A program made the position numbers and the translations under genes. This document shows positions 7,196 to 10,156 of a DNA stretch of 10,156 nucleotides, one piece after another. Every line of letters starts with the position of its first letter. Position 1 is the first letter of the stretch. Source of the stretch: Candidatus Melainabacteria bacterium (GTDB taxonomy: Bacteria > Actinomycetota > Actinomycetes > Mycobacteriales > Pseudonocardiaceae); contig CAJCJE010000330.1 of assembly GCA_903970565.1 (NCBI GenBank), positions 1 through 10,156 of the forward strand, read 5' to 3'. The notes under the pieces are model-generated. The model saw only the letters and a list, made by a program, of their open reading frames with translations, made no database searches and was not told the origin of the DNA.

Positions 7196-7234
7196 TTTCT
7201 ACACCACCCTTCCCGGATCTGTACAGCCACCGGA

Positions 7235-7254
7235 ACGGTATTCACGTATGTGAA
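7235..7254 (-). promoter_or_regulatory. Possible GH88 promoter with overlapping palindrome
   Basis: On the minus strand TACCGT (7240-7235) fits TANNNT. Directly upstream is the inverted repeat TTCACGTATGTGAA (7241-7254 as read on the plus strand; 5-bp arms, 4-nt centre), which would fall in the -10/-35 spacer. No good -35 is seen. The palindrome may be a second regulator site. Tentative. Confidence 0.3.
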
Positions 7255-7272
7255 CATGTTGACCGTCGAAGA

Positions 7273-7301
7273 CGGGCCGGCGAGATGGCCTCGCCGGCCC
7301 G
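7273..7301 (-). terminator. Strong hairpin terminator after the secreted protein gene
   Basis: A perfect 12-bp stem, CGGGCCGGCGAG (7273-7284) with CTCGCCGGCCCG (7290-7301), and a 5-nt loop. It begins 31 nt beyond the stop of the secreted protein gene and in the minus direction is followed by TCTTCG rather than a long T-run. It separates that gene from GH88. Confidence 0.75.
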
Positions 7302-7332
7302 GCAGTCCGATCACGGCTGTGCTGCGGCCGGA

Positions 7333-8286
7333 TCAGTCGGTGACCTGCCAGTGGTTGTACGGGGTGACCATCTGGTACTGCATGGCCGGGCAGTCGAAGT
7401 TCGCCGCCGGCTGGTCGAACTCGGTGTTGGCGTTGCTGGGCGAGGCCAACACCCAGTTGCCGCCGAGTTCGACATAGATGTCGTTGGCCGAGAACGTGAT
7501 GCCGGCCATGTCGGCACAGGCGTAGCTCTGGCCGTTGCCCTGCACGTTCGAGTACAGCTCGTTGACGTCCCAGCCGGTCGTCCCGGCCTGGGAGCTTCCG
7601 GCGGAGGTGTAGAACGTGTCGTAGGAGCTGGTGGTGTAGTCGTAGAGGTACGCGGTCCAGGTGTTGTTCGATGCGTCGGTCTGCGCGATTTCCACGGTGT
7701 AGGAACCGCTACCGTTGGTGTAGCGGCTGATGAAGTCGCTGTTGATCGCCACCGAGGCCTCGAAGTCGATGTGGTTGCACCAGTCCCAGGCCTCGACGGC
7801 CTGCGTCGAGGAGGTGTAGACCGTGCTCACCTCGATGCACGCGCCACCCGCCGGGTACATGGTCGGCGTGTAGATGGTGGTGCCGGAGTCGGTCGGGTGC
7901 AGGCTCGTCGACACGCTCTGCACGGCGAAGGAACCCTGGTCGTTGCCCTCGTCCACGAATCCGGTGCCCTGGGCCGGGTGAATCCCGGCGGCCGGACTGG
8001 CGACGGCCTGGGCCTTGGCGCGAGGCAGCAGGCCGGCATGTGCGGCCAGGAAGGACGTGGTCTGGCCGGCGGTGTGCTCGCGCGCCGAGGCGCCGAGCAG
8101 GACACCGTGCACGGTGGCATGGCTCGACCGGGCGGCGTTCGGGCCGGTCGCGGTGACCGAGAACGGCTTGGGGGTGCTGGGGGAACCAGAACCGCTGGGT
8201 GCGGCTCCGGCCGGAGCCGCCACGGCGATCAGGGCGATCACCGAGCTGGCTAAAAGGGCGGCACACAGACCTGTGCGTTGACGCAT
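7333..8286 (-). CDS. Secreted four-cysteine protein of unknown function
   Basis: A 317-residue protein I cannot assign to a family with confidence. It has a Sec-type signal: MRQRTG, a hydrophobic run to about residue 24, and cleavage likely after APAGAA (29). A low-complexity Ser/Pro/Ala segment follows to about 105. From about 106 there is a compact domain rich in Ser, Thr, Tyr, Trp and Asn, with alternating patterns suggesting beta-sandwich structure. Mature cysteines are Cys150, Cys170, Cys257 and Cys299, enough for two disulfides. Notable segments are MYPAGGACIEVSTVY, VEAWDWCN, NNTWTAYLYDYTT and YVELGGNWVLAS. A carbohydrate-binding or wall-associated role is a guess; a glutamic-peptidase-like fold was considered but its catalytic motifs are not clear. 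ATG 8286 best fits the signal; an in-frame ATG at 8304 would add six residues. It ends in a strong terminator, so it is probably monocistronic. Confidence 0.85.
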   Translation of the reverse strand: MRQRTGLCAALLASSVIALIAVAAPAGAAPSGSGSPSTPKPFSVTATGPNAARSSHATVHGVLLGASAREHTAGQTTSFLAAHAGLLPRAKAQAVASPAAGIHPAQGTGFVDEGNDQGSFAVQSVSTSLHPTDSGTTIYTPTMYPAGGACIEVSTVYTSSTQAVEAWDWCNHIDFEASVAINSDFISRYTNGSGSYTVEIAQTDASNNTWTAYLYDYTTSSYDTFYTSAGSSQAGTTGWDVNELYSNVQGNGQSYACADMAGITFSANDIYVELGGNWVLASPSNANTEFDQPAANFDCPAMQYQMVTPYNHWQVTD

Positions 8287-8309
8287 GGCAGGGTTTCCGT
8301 TCATCCGCA

Positions 8310-8341
8310 GGGATGGTCGACGATGGGGATGGTCGACGATG
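8310..8341. repeat. Perfect 16-bp tandem duplication in the 5' leader of the secreted protein gene
   Basis: GGGATGGTCGACGATG occurs twice back to back, at 8310-8325 and 8326-8341, 24 nt from ATG 8286 and only 6 nt from the alternative ATG 8304. It would be transcribed as leader RNA if transcription starts at either candidate promoter. It may be a regulator site, an RNA element, or a replication-slippage product. Confidence 0.8.
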
Positions 8342-8405
8342 GGCGCCGAGTCGACGAAAATGCCGGAGAACAGGCCATGTAGCACCCGTTTTCCGGCGAC
8401 TGAGC

Positions 8406-8432
8406 ACATTACCGCTGGTGAACGGCTTTCAA
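8406..8432 (-). promoter_or_regulatory. Candidate proximal promoter of the secreted protein gene
   Basis: On the minus strand TTGAAA (8432-8427) and TAATGT (8411-8406) are separated by 15 nt. The boxes are good but the spacing is short. It would give a leader of roughly 110 nt containing the 16-bp tandem repeat. Confidence 0.35.
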
Positions 8433-8470
8433 CGGGCTGTCGATCGATGTCCGGCCGTCAGGAAATCAAC

Positions 8471-8499
8471 GTATGAGCGTGAAAGTGGCCAACTGTCAA
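8471..8499 (-). promoter_or_regulatory. Candidate distal promoter of the secreted protein gene
   Basis: On the minus strand a perfect TTGACA (8499-8494) is followed after 17 nt by TCATAC (8476-8471). The -35 is consensus for the main sigma factor while the -10 is weak. It is an alternative to the proximal candidate. Confidence 0.4.
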
Positions 8500-8585
8500 C
8501 GGATTGCGCCGAACGGCCGCTGTAATGCGGACCAACGGTGGGCCATCCGCAATGGACCGCGCCCGTGTCTCGCCGCTCCGTCCGG

Positions 8586-8612
8586 CCGGGTCCATTCGGT
8601 CGGAATGGCCGG
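8586..8612 (-). terminator. Possible terminator after the second LLM gene
   Basis: CCATTC (8592-8597) and GAATGG (8603-8608) pair around a 5-nt loop. The flanking CCGG words at 8586-8589 and 8609-8612 extend the stem to 10 bp with a 2-nt bulge. It lies about 70 nt beyond the LLM stop and lacks a T-run, so it is only a candidate. Confidence 0.35.
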
Positions 8613-8679
8613 TCGAGATGGTCGGCCGGAATGGTCTGATGGTCGGCGGATCGGTTCGACGGGCGCAGTTGTGCTGGTG

Positions 8680-9564
8680 TCAGTTCTGCAAGGGCAGCAG
8701 TTCGGTCGCGAGATCGTCCAGGAATTCCGCATAGGAGGTCACCGGACCCGCCGGCCGGATCACGAACTTGGTCAGCCCTGAGTCGACATGGCGGCGCAGC
8801 AGATCGCGGGCGTGGGCCCAGCCATCGGCGATCAGTTCGGCCGGATCGGCGTCGGGACGGCGTTTCCTGGCCGAGGCGACCAGCGCCGCCGGCACGCCCT
8901 GGGTTGCCACCGGGAGGCTCAGCCCGAAATGGTCCGGTTCGATCTCCCGTCCGGCCTCGGCCGCCGCGGCCTGAATCGCCGTCCGCGCCCGCCCGGCCTC
9001 GTCGGGAGCGAGGAAGCTGCCCAGCCAGCCGTCGGCGAACCGGCCGATCCTGGTGAACGCCGCGGGCGCCGACCCGCCCAGCCAGACGTCCAGCGGCTTC
9101 GCCGGCTTCGGCCCTACCCGTACGCTCGCCAGCTGGTGGAACTCGCCGGCGAAGCTGACCTCGTCCTCGGTGAGCAGCAGCCGCAGCACCCGCAGCGTCT
9201 CGTCGAACATCGCCGCCCGCCGGCCGGCCGGCACCGGAAAGACCTGCCATTCCTCGGTGCGGGCCGGCCGTAGCCCGAAGGCCGGCAGCACCCGGCCGGG
9301 GCCGAGACCGGCCAGTGACAGCAGCTGTTTGGCCAGCAGCACCGGGTTTCGGCCCGGCAACACCGCGACTCCGGTGCCCACCTTGATTTTGCGGGTCCGG
9401 CCGAGCGCGTTCGCCATCCCGACGAACGGTTCGATGTGATCGTCGAACACCAGTTCCGACAGCCACACCGAGTCGATGCCCGCCGCTTCCAGCTGATCGA
9501 TGATCTCGCCAAACCCGGCGGGACCGCTCTCCGCGCCGAGCCCCACCCCGATGCGCACCTTCAT
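8680..9564 (-). CDS. F420-dependent LLM oxidoreductase, TIGR03854-like (MSMEG_3544) type
   Basis: A 294-residue luciferase-like TIM-barrel oxidoreductase. The N-terminal MKVRIGVGLGAESG, SVWLSELVF (32-40), KVGTGVAVLPGRNP (61-74), LPAFGLRPA (93-101) and LDVWLGGSAPAAF (158-170) match my recollection of the mycobacterial family of probable F420-dependent oxidoreductases named after MSMEG_3544. Substrate is unknown. It shares only the fold with the other LLM protein in this window and is not a recent duplicate, since the conserved blocks differ. ATG 9564 is chosen for the family start; only a weak GGA precedes it, and ATG 9594 would add ten residues without a better site. The thioesterase gene ends 49 nt upstream on the same strand, so co-transcription is possible and a tailoring role in a biosynthetic pathway is conceivable. 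Confidence 0.88.
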   Translation of the reverse strand: MKVRIGVGLGAESGPAGFGEIIDQLEAAGIDSVWLSELVFDDHIEPFVGMANALGRTRKIKVGTGVAVLPGRNPVLLAKQLLSLAGLGPGRVLPAFGLRPARTEEWQVFPVPAGRRAAMFDETLRVLRLLLTEDEVSFAGEFHQLASVRVGPKPAKPLDVWLGGSAPAAFTRIGRFADGWLGSFLAPDEAGRARTAIQAAAAEAGREIEPDHFGLSLPVATQGVPAALVASARKRRPDADPAELIADGWAHARDLLRRHVDSGLTKFVIRPAGPVTSYAEFLDDLATELLPLQN

Positions 9565-9613
9565 GCGTCCATCTGAGCACGAATCGCGGGGCATCGGTGG
9601 GTAAATTGTCCGA

Positions 9614-10156
9614 TCAGCTGGATTTCAGCGGAGTGGTGATTGCCTCGACCATCGCGGACAACTGGTCGAACAGGAAGAAATGCCCGCCGGAGAACACCCG
9701 AAACTCGAACTCGCCGGTCGTGTGCGCCGACCAGGCCCGCGCATCCTCGGCGCTCGTCCTGGGGTCCTCCGCGCCGGTGAGCGCGGTGATCGGTGCTCGC
9801 ACGGTCACCTCGGGCGAGGCGTGGTAGGTCTCGATGGCGGTGTAGTCGGCGCGCACCACCGGCAGCACCAGTTCCAGGATCTCCCGGTCGGCGAACAGGC
9901 GAGGATCGGTGCCGCCCAGCCGCTTCATCTCCATGATCAGCCCGTTGTCGTCGAGCAGGTGCACGTTGTCGGTCCGGTTGCGCGAGGGCGCCCGGCCGCC
10001 GGAGGCGAACAGCCGAACCGGCGCGATCCCGCGCTGCTCCAGCCGGCGGGTCACCTCGAAGGCCAGCGCCGAGCCCATACTGTGCCCGAAGATCGCGACC
10101 GGTTCGTCGAGCCGGGCGGCCACCACGTCGGCGATCGGCCCGGCCAGTTCCAGCAG
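9614..10156 (-). CDS. Type II thioesterase (alpha/beta hydrolase), N-terminus beyond the window
   Basis: The visible 180 residues are the C-terminal part of a GrsT-like type II thioesterase, usually about 250 residues, so roughly 70 are missing at the right edge. The frame is open to base 10156. These enzymes hydrolyse wrong or stalled acyl groups from carrier proteins of NRPS and PKS lines, or off-load products. The triad can be read: nucleophile Ser in GHSMGSALAFE (codon 10081-10079), Asp in LTGAEDPRT, and His in FSGGHFFLF. The lid region around LLDDNGLIMEMKRLGG is also typical of the family. The context suggests that a biosynthetic gene cluster may lie just outside the window; none of its synthetase genes is visible. 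The LLM oxidoreductase gene follows 49 nt downstream. Confidence 0.92.
   Translation of the reverse strand: MLELAGPIADVVAARLDEPVAIFGHSMGSALAFEVTRRLEQRGIAPVRLFASGGRAPSRNRTDNVHLLDDNGLIMEMKRLGGTDPRLFADREILELVLPVVRADYTAIETYHASPEVTVRAPITALTGAEDPRTSAEDARAWSAHTTGEFEFRVFSGGHFFLFDQLSAMVEAITTPLKSS

Larger units (their letters stand above)
8287..8679. other. Intergenic control region between second LLM gene and secreted protein gene
   Basis: About 390 nt without a convincing gene on either strand. It holds a hairpin following the LLM gene, four copies of GATGGTCG in two pairs, two candidate minus-strand promoters, and a 16-bp tandem repeat in the presumed leader of the secreted protein gene. Its local AT content is higher than the flanking genes around 8400-8500, as expected for a promoter. 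Confidence 0.6.

Noticed and set aside
7147..7314. N-terminal extension of the GH88 protein
   Set aside because: It would put the twin-arginine signal inside the protein and run across the LacI-type operator and the hairpin terminator.
5857..8253. Plus-strand open frame of nearly 800 codons opposite GH88 and the secreted protein gene
   Set aside because: It is antisense to two well-supported genes, its composition is Gly/Arg/Val-rich without motifs, and it reads through terminators and operators.
7333..8286. Assignment of the secreted protein as a G1 glutamic peptidase
   Set aside because: The general look of a secreted beta-rich protein fits, but I could not place the catalytic Gln and Glu motifs, so the function is left open.
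8310..8341. CRISPR-like repeat
   Set aside because: The two 16-bp units are directly adjacent with no spacer and there are no cas genes.
4920..9564. The two LLM oxidoreductases as a tandem or recent duplication
   Set aside because: Their conserved blocks differ clearly and each fits a different LLM subgroup, so they share only the fold.
1..10156. Insertion sequences, phage genes, tRNA or rRNA genes
   Set aside because: No transposase or integrase motifs, terminal repeats, cloverleaf structures or rRNA segments were recognised on either strand.

Overview
The window comes from a high-GC actinomycete, most likely Nocardia or a close relative. The evidence is very high GC with GC-rich third codon positions, two luciferase-like oxidoreductases of the F420 type, a DUF2236 oxygenase, GTG starts, and several genes whose -10-like hexamer lies only 6-8 nt before the start codon, the leaderless layout common in actinobacteria. 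The genus cannot be proved from the sequence alone. I see no rRNA, tRNA, CRISPR array, transposase or phage gene.

Left part (1-4107), housekeeping and repair. A DUF2236/MpaB-type haem oxygenase (+) converges, with a 7-nt gap, on a fructosamine-kinase-family gene (-). That kinase is divergent, across a 76-nt shared promoter region, from an exonuclease III gene (+), which is followed on the same strand by an RluA-type pseudouridine synthase. Two genes here deal with chemical damage: a putative deglycation kinase and an abasic-site/exonuclease repair enzyme.

Middle part (4112-8304), all on the minus strand. Read in the direction of transcription it holds: a secreted four-cysteine protein of unknown function ending in a strong hairpin terminator; a Tat-exported GH88 unsaturated-glucuronyl-hydrolase-like enzyme behind a LacI-type operator; an LLM flavin/F420 oxidoreductase; and a classical SDR. 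The LLM and SDR genes (55-nt gap) probably form a two-gene redox operon. The GH88 gene looks like a separately controlled sugar-catabolic unit.

Right part (8310-10156). A roughly 380-nt intergenic region holds candidate promoters, a hairpin and repeated GATGGTCG words. It is followed by a second LLM oxidoreductase of the TIGR03854-like (MSMEG_3544) type and by the C-terminal three quarters of a type II thioesterase that runs off the right edge. A type II thioesterase usually serves an NRPS or PKS line, so a secondary-metabolite cluster may begin just beyond the window.

No clearly new system is visible. The best leads are the unidentified secreted four-Cys protein, the orphan regulated GH88 enzyme, the DUF2236 protein with a substituted Lcp-type ligand position, and the shared leaderless start layout.
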